NCBI RefSeq assembly: GCF_001969445.1
Contig: NZ_CP017297.1
Span: 2,790,001-2,854,000, forward strand
Direction: 5' to 3'
Origin: Brachybacterium sp. P6-10-X1
GTDB taxonomy: Bacteria; Actinomycetota; Actinomycetes; Actinomycetales; Dermabacteraceae
DNA: 64,000 nucleotides
The position numbers and the translations under genes are program-made. This document shows positions 55,301 to 62,966 of this stretch, piece by piece. Under the pieces are notes generated by a model. That model ran no database searches. It saw only the letters and a list, made by a program, of their open reading frames with translations, and was not told the DNA's origin. Numbering within the stretch: the first letter of the stretch is position 1; each line of letters opens with the position of its first letter.

Positions 55301-55906
55301 GGCTACCTGCACATCCCCGACATGGTCTCCTCCGGCTGGGCACAGATGCACCGTGATCTGCGGGAGGCCTCCACCAAGGAGGGCATCGTGGTCGACGTGC
55401 GCTACAACAGCGGCGGCCACACCTCGCAGCTGGTCACCGACCGGCTGGCGCGGAGGGTGCTGTCCTGGGACTACCCGCGCCACGAGACGCCGGGCACCTA
55501 CCCGCAGTTCGCCCCGCGCGGCGCGGTGGTGCTGGTGACCAATCAGGAGGCCGGCTCCGACGGCGACATCGTGAACGCCGTCGCGCGGGCGATGGAGATC
55601 GGCCCGATCGTCGGCATGCGCACCTGGGGCGGCGTGATCGGCATCGACGGCCGCTACGACCTGGTCGACGGCACCGGCGTCACGCAGCCGAAGTACGCCA
55701 GCTGGTTCCAGGGCGAGGACTGGGACATCGAGAACTACGGCGTCGAGCCCGACATCGAGGTGCCCCTGCCGCCGAACGCGTGGGTGGGAGGCGAGGACCC
55801 GCAGCTCCAGCGCGGCGTCACCGAGGCGCTCGCGCTGCTGGAGCAGACGCCGGCCGCGACGGCTCCCCCGCTGCCCGCGCCGCGCTTCGGCCCTCGGAAG
55901 GGCTGA
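52388..55906 (+). CDS. tricorn protease homologue (S41 family)
   Basis: A 1172-residue cytoplasmic peptidase with the full tricorn architecture: an N-terminal beta-propeller (about 1-440, with repeated DG/WS blades), a second propeller region, a PDZ-like domain (around 890-930) and the C-terminal S41 domain. Catalytic His837 in GTSHAY and Ser1057-Asp1058 in NQEAGSDGD are intact. It degrades peptides downstream of the proteasome-type machinery. TAGGGT lies 6 nt before the ATG, so it is probably leaderless. Confidence 0.94.
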   Translation: MPSTPAHAAYLRHPDVRGDTVVFTAANDVWLAPLAGGRAWRLTDEGAPVAHPRFSPDGTHVAYTSRTSGGPEVWVIATEGDTAPRRLTTWGKPSTKLVGWLPDGRVIASTSYRAPVARDAQLWAIDLAGHAELLPLGRSGEVAIHPSGTTVVATPTGRDQASWKHYQGGTAAKLWISREDMALDAPLAAHAARRWEHLLDDVLASKRRIAWHGDRLIFASDTPGPAAARTDRATANLWSVALDGSDLQAHTSLTSEQGYLREPATDGSTIVFTSRGRLFAMGSLGAEPREVEILASGVGAARLPRPASPSANLLAMRPVHDARASVVEWRGGAHALTHRGGPARLLAGTCGLRLREVRPLGRSPFALFVTDAEALADRETGGVGSDVLGLARLDGGGEEIRFALGDVGRILHAIPSPDGSKVAISTHDNVVRLVTLRGLTDPATTSAAPSSSGSSPWEQEGESAPEAPRLDHVREVGRSTGGEVADLAWSPDGRWLVWSEPNSWMVSRLMISDTEDAEPMGRALTSGKYQDAAPAFSADGKHLALLSLRTFETVYDDMVFDLGFVNAERPFLIPLERSTPDPFGPQADGWGASAEDDKSAQKSSDTDSAGHGATGAHAAASGTGSAADHPAGVTSPSGADEATKPPATRVDLDAIEERLVPFPVLSGSYSHLRAVSGGFVWLRHPQQGVLGSARAGVEGDEPRPTLEHWGLADRKLTVLAESVTDLAVSGDGESLVIKQGESWVQVPASRKVEDEDPARVTIDTGRLRLFVDPVKERRGMLWDNYRIMAQQYWRADMDGMDWHAMTSWYDPVIERVVTEDDFQDLMWEVQGELGTSHAYVMGGVYQADPPMLPAYLGADIVPRDGRWIIDRILPGDSSDPDARSPLLAPGVAAQVGDAIVRVDGRDVGPGGGGVLGQLVGSADTPTELVLERDGVERRVAVTPLADDAPLRYQAWVASRRALVDELSDGRLGYLHIPDMVSSGWAQMHRDLREASTKEGIVVDVRYNSGGHTSQLVTDRLARRVLSWDYPRHETPGTYPQFAPRGAVVLVTNQEAGSDGDIVNAVARAMEIGPIVGMRTWGGVIGIDGRYDLVDGTGVTQPKYASWFQGEDWDIENYGVEPDIEVPLPPNAWVGGEDPQLQRGVTEALALLEQTPAATAPPLPAPRFGPRKG

Positions 55907-55955
55907 GCGCATCCTGCTCGGTCGCCGACCGTCCCGACAGACCGGCGCCCGTCGC

Positions 55956-56267
55956 TCAGCGGAGGACGTGGGCGGCGATCTCGGGATGGCGCAGCGCCAG
56001 GTCCTGATGCTCGACGGGACGAGGAGCCCGTGCCGCCCCTGCCTCCCGCGAGGCGGTGCGGGCGATGGGATGGACGTCGTCGGGCTGCAGGTCGCGGGCG
56101 ATCGCCTCATGGCCGAGGGCGATGCGCTCGCGGGGCGTCAGCGGGACGTCTCGCAGCTCGCGCGGGGCCACGACGCGGGAGGCGAGCAGCCGGGTGAGCG
56201 CCCCGAGGGCGACGGTGACGACGGCGATGAGCAGGATGAGGACGAGGCCGGTCAATGCGGAAGACAT
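55956..56267 (-). CDS. small single-pass membrane protein, hypothetical
   Basis: A 103-residue protein whose first 30 residues form a hydrophobic helix (LVLILLIAVVTVALGALTRLL), followed by a soluble charged tail with several His and Arg. No family was recognised. It is divergent from the LysR gene at 56357 and shares its promoter region, so it may be the target of that regulator. Confidence 0.6.
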   Translation of the reverse strand: MSSALTGLVLILLIAVVTVALGALTRLLASRVVAPRELRDVPLTPRERIALGHEAIARDLQPDDVHPIARTASREAGAARAPRPVEHQDLALRHPEIAAHVLR

Positions 56268-56317
56268 GCCTCGATCCTGGATCCCCTGACCCTTCAGGAC
56301 AAGCGATGATTCGCACC

Positions 56318-56344
56318 CCTCTGTTCAGTCCAGCTGAACAGAGG
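56318..56344. promoter_or_regulatory. 11-bp-arm inverted repeat at the LysR promoter
   Basis: CCTCTGTTCAG and CTGAACAGAGG are perfect complements separated by 5 bp. The repeat directly abuts the TAGGGT -10 box of the LysR gene and lies between it and the divergent small membrane gene. Confidence 0.82.
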
Positions 56345-56356
56345 TAGGGTCGCGGC

Positions 56357-57388
56357 ATGCTCGATCCCGTCAAGCTCCGCGTCCTGCGCTCGGTCGTCGA
56401 GACCGGCAGCATCCGGGCGAGCGCCGAGGCGCTCGGCTACACCCCCTCGGCCGTCAGCCAGCACCTGTCCGCGCTGCGGCGGGAGACCGGACTCGATCTG
56501 ATCGAGCGCACCGGTCGCGGGATCACCGTCACCGCGCACGGCCGGATCCTGGCCGCGGAGGCCGGTACCGCGCTCGACGCCCTGGCCGCCCTCGAGCGGA
56601 CCGCGACGGACCTGCGCTCCGGCCGTACCGGAACTCTGCGCCTCGGCTACGCCACCTCCATCGCCTCCACCTGGATCCCGGAGCTCGCCCGCGACCTCCG
56701 CCGGCGCTACCCGGATCTCGGGCTCGAGCTGGTCCTGCGGGACTGCAGCTGCGAGGACCTCGCCGCGGACGGGATGGACATCATCGTGGGTGAGGGCACC
56801 TCCGACGCCGCTCTCGAGGACTGGGCCGTCCAGGACTTCCTCGAGGAGGGCTACGTGGCGCTGGTCGCGAGGGAGCATCCGTTCGCCGACCGTGCGAGCC
56901 TGCCGCTGAAGGACCTCGCCGAGCAGTCCTGGGTCACGGACGACCCCCTGGACTCCTTCTGGTTCGACCGGATCGGCGCGGCCTGCCGCGCCGCCGGCTT
57001 CTCCCCCTGTGTCGACGTGAATCCGGACGACTTCGCGACGGTGCTGGGATTCGTCGCGACCGGCGACCACATCAGCGTCCAGCCCTCCGTGATCGCGCAG
57101 GACCTGCGCCCGGACATCGTGGCGATCCCGCTCGATCCGCCGGCGCCCCGGCGGCGACTGCGCGTGCAGGTGCGCCGCACCGTCGAGCGCAATCCTGCCG
57201 CGCAGTACATCGTCCAGCGCCTCCACGCCGCGGCCGACCGACGCGCCCAGGAGATCCCTGGCGTCGTCCATCTCGGCGCCGTGGCCGGCGGCTCGGCACG
57301 CCATCCCGCGGCCGACCCGGCGGAGTCCGCTCCCTCCTCACGGCCCGCCGTGCCCGCCGCGCATCTGCCGGGCGTCATCGCGCTCTGA
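56357..57388 (+). CDS. LysR-family transcriptional regulator
   Basis: A 343-residue LysR-type regulator with an N-terminal winged helix (ASAEALGYTPSAVSQHLSAL, then the turn RRETGLDLIERTGRG) and a ligand-binding core of usual length plus a Pro/Ala-rich tail of about 50 residues. It resembles the ArgP/LysG and lrhA-like groups. TAGGGT lies 6 nt before the ATG. The upstream palindrome predicts self-regulation, and a terminator follows at 57431. Confidence 0.92.
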   Translation: MLDPVKLRVLRSVVETGSIRASAEALGYTPSAVSQHLSALRRETGLDLIERTGRGITVTAHGRILAAEAGTALDALAALERTATDLRSGRTGTLRLGYATSIASTWIPELARDLRRRYPDLGLELVLRDCSCEDLAADGMDIIVGEGTSDAALEDWAVQDFLEEGYVALVAREHPFADRASLPLKDLAEQSWVTDDPLDSFWFDRIGAACRAAGFSPCVDVNPDDFATVLGFVATGDHISVQPSVIAQDLRPDIVAIPLDPPAPRRRLRVQVRRTVERNPAAQYIVQRLHAAADRRAQEIPGVVHLGAVAGGSARHPAADPAESAPSSRPAVPAAHLPGVIAL

Positions 57389-57430
57389 CCTCCGGCCTCG
57401 CCGATGTCCCGCCTCGACGCCCGATGACGC

Positions 57431-57462
57431 GGCCCCGGGCGGCGCAGGTCCCGCCCGGGGCC
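57431..57462 (+). terminator. terminator hairpin after LysR gene
   Basis: GGCCCCGGGCGG and CCGCCCGGGGCC are perfect 12-nt arms around an 8-nt loop, 43 nt after the stop codon. There is no T-run. Confidence 0.78.
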
Positions 57463-57530
57463 GACGGGACGGGTGGACAATGAGCGGACATCGTCCGCGC
57501 CGCCTGCCGCGGCGCCCGGAAGGAGCCCCC

Positions 57531-58055
57531 GTGACCGCATCCGACATCGACCAGCGCATCGCGGATCTCCCCGTCGCGGTGGACCTCACGGAGGACGCCG
57601 TGATCCTGGAGGTCGACCTCGCCGGCACCGCCGAGCAGATCTGGGCGCACCTCACCGACCCCGAGCTCCTGGCCACCTGGTCCCCCATCGTGCCCGAACG
57701 GCCCATGACCGAGGTCGGCCCCATGCTGTCCCGGGAGACCCCGGAGGCGGACCCGGTGACCACGGACGTGCTGGCCACCGCGGGCGACCACGCCCTCTCG
57801 CACCGCTGGGGCGAGGACGTGCTGGAGTGGCTGGTCGACGAGGCCCGTCTGACGCTGATGATGAAGGTGGCCGCGCCCCAGGACGCGCCGACCTATCTGG
57901 CGAGCTGGCATGTGTGCCTGGCCGTGCTCGATGCACGCCTGGAGGGTCTCGGCCAGGACCGGATCGTGGGCCGGGAGGCGCTCGAGCACGGCTGGGAGGA
58001 GCTGCGCTCCCGCTACGCCGACGAGCTCGACCTGCCGGATCAGCCGGCGGTGTGA
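57531..58055 (+). CDS. SRPBCC/AHSA1-type ligand-binding protein
   Basis: A 174-residue protein with the START-like SRPBCC pattern seen in AHSA1-type proteins: an opening strand, AEQIWAHLTDPELLATWSP, then the WLVDEARLTLMMKV strand. Such proteins bind small hydrophobic ligands or act as stress cofactors. GTG at 57531 is 5 nt after GGAAGGAG, a very strong ribosome site; an in-frame ATG at 57480 lacks one. Confidence 0.8.
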   Translation: MTASDIDQRIADLPVAVDLTEDAVILEVDLAGTAEQIWAHLTDPELLATWSPIVPERPMTEVGPMLSRETPEADPVTTDVLATAGDHALSHRWGEDVLEWLVDEARLTLMMKVAAPQDAPTYLASWHVCLAVLDARLEGLGQDRIVGREALEHGWEELRSRYADELDLPDQPAV

Positions 58056-58133
58056 CCGCGCGGCGACGTCCCAGCACGACCCCGGCGGCCGAGGGAACTC
58101 GCTGAACCCGACGGAAGGCGCGGCGCGTCGGCC

Positions 58134-58160
58134 GTCGGCCCCGTCGGCCCCGTCGGCCCC
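58134..58160. repeat. 9-bp tandem repeat, three units
   Basis: GTCGGCCCC occurs three times in tandem directly before the DUF1905 stop codon on the other strand. Confidence 0.9.
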
Positions 58161-58163
58161 GTC

Positions 58164-58454
58164 TCAGGCCTCGCCGATGAGCAGCCGGACCTCGATCTCG
58201 TCGCCGACGTCGACGTCTTCGGCGCGCTGGACGACGACCTTGACCGGCACCAGGTACCCGCCCTCGCGCGGGAACAGGGACGTCGTGAACTCGGTGCCGC
58301 CGATGCGGACGGTCGCCGGGATGCAGCCCCACCCGTAGGTGACCTCGCGGGAGATCGCGCCGATCGCGTCGGCCTCCTCCTCGGGCACGGGGGCGAACAC
58401 GAACGGCGCGGGGCCGCGCCACTCGATCGTCGTGGTGGTGAAGAGGAGGTCCAC
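58164..58454 (-). CDS. DUF1905 family protein
   Basis: A 96-residue protein with the DUF1905 beta-barrel pattern: LFTTTTIEWRGPAPFVFAPV at the start, TYGWGCIPATVRIGGTEFTT and the closing YLVPVKVVVQRAEDVDVGDE. Function unknown. I chose the GTG at 58454 because the fold begins there; the longer frame to 58706 would overlap the divergent stress-protein gene. Confidence 0.82.
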   Translation of the reverse strand: MDLLFTTTTIEWRGPAPFVFAPVPEEEADAIGAISREVTYGWGCIPATVRIGGTEFTTSLFPREGGYLVPVKVVVQRAEDVDVGDEIEVRLLIGEA

Positions 58455-58659
58455 GACCTCGAGCGTAGACCCGCCCGGGTCCAGCGCCCCCGCGAATGCC
58501 GCATCTTCTCGGGAGCTCTGCGGAATCCGGGACCTCCGCGGAATCCCGGGACCTCCGCCGCTCCCGCGTCCGGAACCATCGCTACGATGGGGACATCGGC
58601 GGCGGCCGACCACGGGGGCACCGTCGTCGGGCTTCGAGAGCCCCCGGCAGGAGGCTGTG

Positions 58660-59664
58660 ATGAACGACGACATCCGCACCTCGGACTCGTCCGACCCCGA
58701 CGACACCGCCGGCCGCGACCTCGGCGTCCTCGTCGGCTTCGACGGGTCCGACCAGGCGGTCCTGGCCCTGCACTACGCGGCCCGCGCCGCGCAGCGCCTC
58801 GAGACCCGTCTCAGCGTCATCACCGCCTACACGGTGCCGCCGATGGTCTACGCCAACATCGCCTCCATGCCCCCGGAGACCGAGGGGGACGCCCGCAAGG
58901 CGGCCGCCGAGGAGGTGCTGGAGGAGGCCCGGGCGCACCTGCGCGGCTACCCGGACCCGGTCAATCTGGGCATCGAGGAAGGCGACGCCGCCGGAGTCCT
59001 CGTGCGCCTCTCGGCCGACGCCCAGCTGGCCGTGGTCGGCGCGCGCGGCCGGGGCGGCTTCCTCGGTCGGCTGCTGGGCTCGGTCTCCTCGGCGCTGCCC
59101 GCCCACGCCCACTGCCCCACCGTCGTCGTCCCGCGGCACTACAAGATCGGGACCGGCGAGGGGGCGGAGCGCTTCGCCCCGGAGAAGGACGACGCCCCCG
59201 TGGTGGCCGGCGCGGATCGCTCCCCACGCAGCCACGTCGCCGTCCTCCTGGCGGCCAAGGCAGCACAGAGCCGGAACGCACCGCTGCACCTGGTCATGGC
59301 GATGCCTCCGCCGGACAACTGGGGCGGAGGCTACGGGATGTCGGTCCCGGATCCCGGGATGATCGAGCAGCACCGCCAGGAGCTGGTCGATGAGTTGACC
59401 GGCTACGCCGACTCGCTGCGCGAGAAGTTCCCGGATCTGGAGGTGACCAGCGAGGTCGAGCTGGCGGACCCGGCGACGCAGCTGGTGGAGCACTCCGCCC
59501 GCGCGCAGCTGGTCGTGGTCGGCACCCGCGGTCACGGCCGGGTCGCCAGCGCCCTGCTGGGCTCGGTCTCCCGCTCCGTGCTCCATCATGCCGCGGGGCC
59601 GGTGATGGTGGTGCCCGACCTGGACCCGTCCCGCATCGAGACGGATCAGCGCAGACCGCGCTGA
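58660..59664 (+). CDS. universal stress protein, tandem-domain
   Basis: A 334-residue protein with two UspA domains. Each has the ATP-binding G-2x-G-9x-G(S) pattern: GARGRGGFLGRLLGSVSS in the first and GTRGHGRVASALLGSVSR in the second. It is probably cytoplasmic and induced by starvation, hypoxia or other stress in related actinobacteria. GGAGG lies before ATG 58660. Confidence 0.93.
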   Translation: MNDDIRTSDSSDPDDTAGRDLGVLVGFDGSDQAVLALHYAARAAQRLETRLSVITAYTVPPMVYANIASMPPETEGDARKAAAEEVLEEARAHLRGYPDPVNLGIEEGDAAGVLVRLSADAQLAVVGARGRGGFLGRLLGSVSSALPAHAHCPTVVVPRHYKIGTGEGAERFAPEKDDAPVVAGADRSPRSHVAVLLAAKAAQSRNAPLHLVMAMPPPDNWGGGYGMSVPDPGMIEQHRQELVDELTGYADSLREKFPDLEVTSEVELADPATQLVEHSARAQLVVVGTRGHGRVASALLGSVSRSVLHHAAGPVMVVPDLDPSRIETDQRRPR

Positions 59665-59754
59665 CCGGCCTGCGCCCGGGCGGCGACATGGGCCGGGACG
59701 CGGATCGGGATGCACCGCGCACGCCGAGTCGCGGGACGACGAGTCAGGGGCACA

Positions 59755-60447
59755 ATGGAGGACGTGTCCTCGAGCCGCTCTCCCCTGCGCCTGCTGCGCG
59801 GGACGGTCGCCGCGACGCTGGCCACCTCGGTCGCCCTGGGCGGCCACCTGGTGGGCGGCGGCGCGATGCCGTCATGGCTCGGCGTGGCCCTGCCGTGGTG
59901 GCTCTCGGTCGCGGCGTGCACCCTGCTGGCCGGGTCGCGCTTCTCGCTGGCGCGTATGAGCATCGCCGTGGTGGCGAGCCAGGCCCTGTTCCACGGACTG
60001 TTCATGGCCGGCACCCCCGGGGACCCCGGCGTGCACCTGGTGGCCCCGCCGGGATCGCATCTCGATCACAGCGCGCACCTCGCGGGCCCCGGTGCCGGCG
60101 ACGCCGGCCCTGCCGCCCATGCAGGGCACTCAGGGGTCGCCTCCGCCGCCGAGCACACCCTGCACGGCTCCCACGCCGATCTGTGGATGCTGCTGTGGCA
60201 CCTCGTCGCAGCCCTCGTCACGGCGCTGCTGCTGCATCGCGGCGAGGCCATGCTGTGGCACTCCTTCTCCCTGGCCAGGCAGCTCCTGGGAGTCCTGCGC
60301 CGTCCGTACGCCCTCGTCCCGGCCCCGACATCCCCGCTGCCGGCCCCGGCGCGGGTGGTCCCCGAGACCGCCCACGTGCGCCCCGCCCGGCGCGCCGTCC
60401 GCACTCCTCAGCTGCGGCGCGGCCCGCCGTGGGTCCTGGCCGCCTGA
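59755..60447 (+). CDS. histidine-rich membrane protein of copper-type module
   Basis: A 230-residue membrane protein with four or five helices and a His-rich external loop (roughly residues 98-140, about eight histidines) before a last helix pair. The C-terminus is a Pro/Arg-rich tail. No family is certain. It directly precedes the PCu(A)C copper chaperone and DyP genes, so a role in copper uptake or delivery is likely but inferred. ATG 59755 is 4 nt after AGGGG. Confidence 0.65.
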   Translation: MEDVSSSRSPLRLLRGTVAATLATSVALGGHLVGGGAMPSWLGVALPWWLSVAACTLLAGSRFSLARMSIAVVASQALFHGLFMAGTPGDPGVHLVAPPGSHLDHSAHLAGPGAGDAGPAAHAGHSGVASAAEHTLHGSHADLWMLLWHLVAALVTALLLHRGEAMLWHSFSLARQLLGVLRRPYALVPAPTSPLPAPARVVPETAHVRPARRAVRTPQLRRGPPWVLAA

Positions 60448-60594
60448 GCCGCGGCGGCGCGCCGCGCCGTCCCTCAGGTCGCCCTCCCGGTCGATCATCC
60501 CGCCCCGGCCCGACGCCCGGGCGGTCCCTCACGCTCCCCACCGCCTGCGCCCTGCCGCCCGGCGGATCTCGGGAGCCTCCTGGAAGGACCCCTG

Positions 60595-61254
60595 ATGTCC
60601 CGCAATCTTCCCGCCCCTGCCCTCCATCGCGCTCGGCCCGTCCGCACGGGTTCCATCGGCGGCCTCTCCCGACGAGGCGCGCTCGCCTCCCTGGTGGTGC
60701 TGCCCCTGGCCGCCTGCGGCGCCGGTGGTGCCGAGACCGCAGATCCCGACGACGTCACCGCAGGCTCCGACGGCGGCGGGGCCGAGGCCACCGCCTCCGG
60801 CACGATCGCGGTCTCCGATCCCTGGGTCAAGGCCGCCGAGGACGGCATGACGGCAGCTTTCGGCGCCATCACCAACGGCACCTCCGGCGATCTCGTCCTG
60901 ACCGGCGCGACCACGTCGGCCTCGCGCGAGGTCCAGCTGCACGAGACCTCCCCCGACGGCTCGGGCGGCATGAGCATGCAGGAGAAGGAGGGCGGCTTCG
61001 AACTTCCCGCCGGCGAGGAGCTCGTGCTCGAGCCCGGTGGGCACCACCTCATGCTCATGGACCTCACCGAGCCGCTGCGCCCCGGGGACCAGGTGCAGCT
61101 CACGCTGGTCTTCTCCGAGGGCACGGAGCACCCGTTCACCGCCACCGTCAAGGACTTCACCGGTGCCCAGGAGCACTACTCCCCCGGCGACGGGGAGGGA
61201 TCGGAGGCCTCTGACGGCGGAAGCGAGCACGCCGGGCACGAGGAGGACTCGTGA
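60595..61254 (+). CDS. PCu(A)C-type periplasmic copper chaperone lipoprotein
   Basis: A 219-residue lipoprotein (LPLAACGA lipobox after a twin-arginine SRRGAL). The copper-binding motif is intact: His in LHETSPDG, Met pair GMSM, and HHLMLM about 30 residues later. It would carry Cu(I) outside the cell membrane. The extended tail has several His and Asp/Glu residues. Its stop overlaps the DyP gene start by 4 bp. In streptomycetes similar proteins supply copper to extracellular oxidases. Confidence 0.93.
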   Translation: MSRNLPAPALHRARPVRTGSIGGLSRRGALASLVVLPLAACGAGGAETADPDDVTAGSDGGGAEATASGTIAVSDPWVKAAEDGMTAAFGAITNGTSGDLVLTGATTSASREVQLHETSPDGSGGMSMQEKEGGFELPAGEELVLEPGGHHLMLMDLTEPLRPGDQVQLTLVFSEGTEHPFTATVKDFTGAQEHYSPGDGEGSEASDGGSEHAGHEEDS

Positions 61255-62633
61255 CGCGGCAGGAGCGGCACGGCCCCGCCGATGACCGACCCGACGGCGA
61301 GGACCCCGTCGGCGCCGCTCCCACCGGCACCGATCCCGCCGGGCCGGGCCCCGCTCCCATCGGGTCGGGCTCTGTTCAGCAGCCGGGAGGCCGGAGCGAG
61401 TCGGCCCTGCACCGGCCCGGGCGCCGACAGCTGCTGCGCGCCGGGACCGTCGGTGCCGGCACGCTCGGCGTCGGCGTCGCCGCGATCGGCCTGGACCGGG
61501 CCCTGCGGGATCCGGCGGCCTCCGCGACTCCGGCGGGGCAGTCCGGCCCGACGCTGCACGGCGAGGAGACGATCCCTTTCCACGGCGTCCACCAGGCCGG
61601 GATCGAGACCCCTCCGCCCGCGTCGGCGACGTTCCTGGCCCTGGACCTGCACCGGGGCGTGGATCGCGAGGGCATCGTGCGGATGCTGCGGCTGCTGACC
61701 GACGACGCCGCGCGCCTCACCCAGGGGCGGGCGGCGCTGGCGGACACCGAGCCGGAGCTCGCCGAACGGCCGTCGCGCCTGACGGTCACCGCCGGCTTCG
61801 GGCCGGGCCTGATGGAGTGCGCCGGGCGGGAGGCCCCGCGCTGGCTCGCCCCGCTGCCGGCCTTCTCGATCGACGCCCTCGAGGATCACTTCACCGGTGG
61901 TGACCTGCTGCTGCAGGTCGCCGCCGAGGATCCCCTGACCGTCTCCCATGCTGCCCGGATGCTGCTCAAGGACGTCCGGGCCTTCGCCGGGGTGCGCTGG
62001 GTGCAGCGAGGATTCCGCCGCGCCCAGGGCACGCTGGCACCCGGCACCACGATGCGGAACCTGTTCGGGCAGCTCGACGGCAGTGCGAACCCCCAGCCGG
62101 GCAGCGAGCATTTCGCGAAGGTCGTCTGGATCGACGACGGGCCCTTCGCCGGCGGCACCTCGATGGTGCTGCGCCGGATCCGGATGGACCTCGACGGCTG
62201 GGACGAGGTCGACCGGATCGCCCGCGAGAAGTCCACCGGCACGTCCTTGGACGACGGGGCGCCGTTGAGCGGCGGCACCGAGACCTCGCCGGCCGACTTC
62301 GAGGCGGTCTCCGACAACGGCTTCGCGGTGATCCCGGAGTTCGCCCACATGCGTCGGGCGAACGGCGTCGACGAGGGCGAGCACCAGGAGATCTACCGTC
62401 GGCCGTACAACTACGACGTGCCGCCGCCGGCGGACTCCACGGCGCTGTCGGAGTCCGGTCAGCTGTTCGTCGCCTTCCAGGCGGACCTGACCGGTCAGTA
62501 CGTGCCGATCCAGCAGCGTCTGGCGGATCTGGACCTGCTGAACCAGTGGACCACCCCGATCGGCTCGGCGGTGTTCGCGATACCGCCGGGCTGCGCCGAG
62601 GGCGAGTACCTGGGGCAGGCGGTGCTGGCGTAG
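61251..62633 (+). CDS. DyP-type haem peroxidase, Tat-exported
   Basis: A 460-residue dye-decolorizing peroxidase of the EfeB/DtpA type. A twin-arginine signal (GRRQLLRAG, residues 58-66) precedes a hydrophobic stretch, after a long Pro-rich N-terminal extension. The GxxDG motif GQLDG is at residues 273-277 with distal Asp276; the proximal haem histidine is likely His366 (FAHMRR), and RRPYNYD follows. GTG at 61251 overlaps the chaperone stop. Secreted and folded before export. Confidence 0.93.
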   Translation: MTRQERHGPADDRPDGEDPVGAAPTGTDPAGPGPAPIGSGSVQQPGGRSESALHRPGRRQLLRAGTVGAGTLGVGVAAIGLDRALRDPAASATPAGQSGPTLHGEETIPFHGVHQAGIETPPPASATFLALDLHRGVDREGIVRMLRLLTDDAARLTQGRAALADTEPELAERPSRLTVTAGFGPGLMECAGREAPRWLAPLPAFSIDALEDHFTGGDLLLQVAAEDPLTVSHAARMLLKDVRAFAGVRWVQRGFRRAQGTLAPGTTMRNLFGQLDGSANPQPGSEHFAKVVWIDDGPFAGGTSMVLRRIRMDLDGWDEVDRIAREKSTGTSLDDGAPLSGGTETSPADFEAVSDNGFAVIPEFAHMRRANGVDEGEHQEIYRRPYNYDVPPPADSTALSESGQLFVAFQADLTGQYVPIQQRLADLDLLNQWTTPIGSAVFAIPPGCAEGEYLGQAVLA

Positions 62634-62665
62634 GCACGGCTCGCCACGGGCGGGTCAGCACATGC

Positions 62666-62720
62666 GGGACGCCAGCGGCACGCGCTGCGCCATATCGACA
62701 GCGCGTGCCCCTGGCGTCCC
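62666..62720 (+). terminator. 22-bp-arm hairpin after DyP peroxidase
   Basis: Arms 62666-62687 and 62699-62720 pair with one mismatch around an 11-nt loop, 33 nt after the peroxidase stop. It is immediately followed by the 19-bp repeat array. Confidence 0.85.
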
Positions 62721-62721
62721 C

Positions 62722-62816
62722 TTCCTGCCAGCCGGGCGAGTTCCTGCCAGCCGGGCGAGTTCCTGCCAGCCGGGCGAGTTCCTGCCAGCCGGGCGAGTTC
62801 CTGCCAGCCGGGCGAG
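62722..62816. repeat. 19-bp tandem repeat, five exact units
   Basis: TTCCTGCCAGCCGGGCGAG is repeated five times without a mismatch from 62722 to 62816. The unit is not a multiple of three and the 333-nt space holds no gene, so this is non-coding DNA. It lies between the DyP terminator hairpin and the FGGY kinase gene. Confidence 0.97.
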
Positions 62817-62966
62817 ACGCTCGAGCAGATCGCTTCTCGCCCGTGGCAACCGGTGGCGCAGTTCTGGTGCTCCGGCGAGCCCCTCGTATGCTGGCACGAC
62901 GCTGCGCGTCCACGCATCGGTGCTCGACGGGGCGCAGGCGACTCATCCGATCCGCAGGAGACAGCC

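Noticed and set aside
62722..62816. CRISPR array
   Set aside because: The 19-bp units are directly joined with no spacers, and no cas genes are in the window.
62655..62897. Repeat peptide gene on the minus strand across the 19-bp array
   Set aside because: The 19-bp unit shifts frame at every copy; the apparent peptide repeat is a product of that cycling and the region has no ribosome site.
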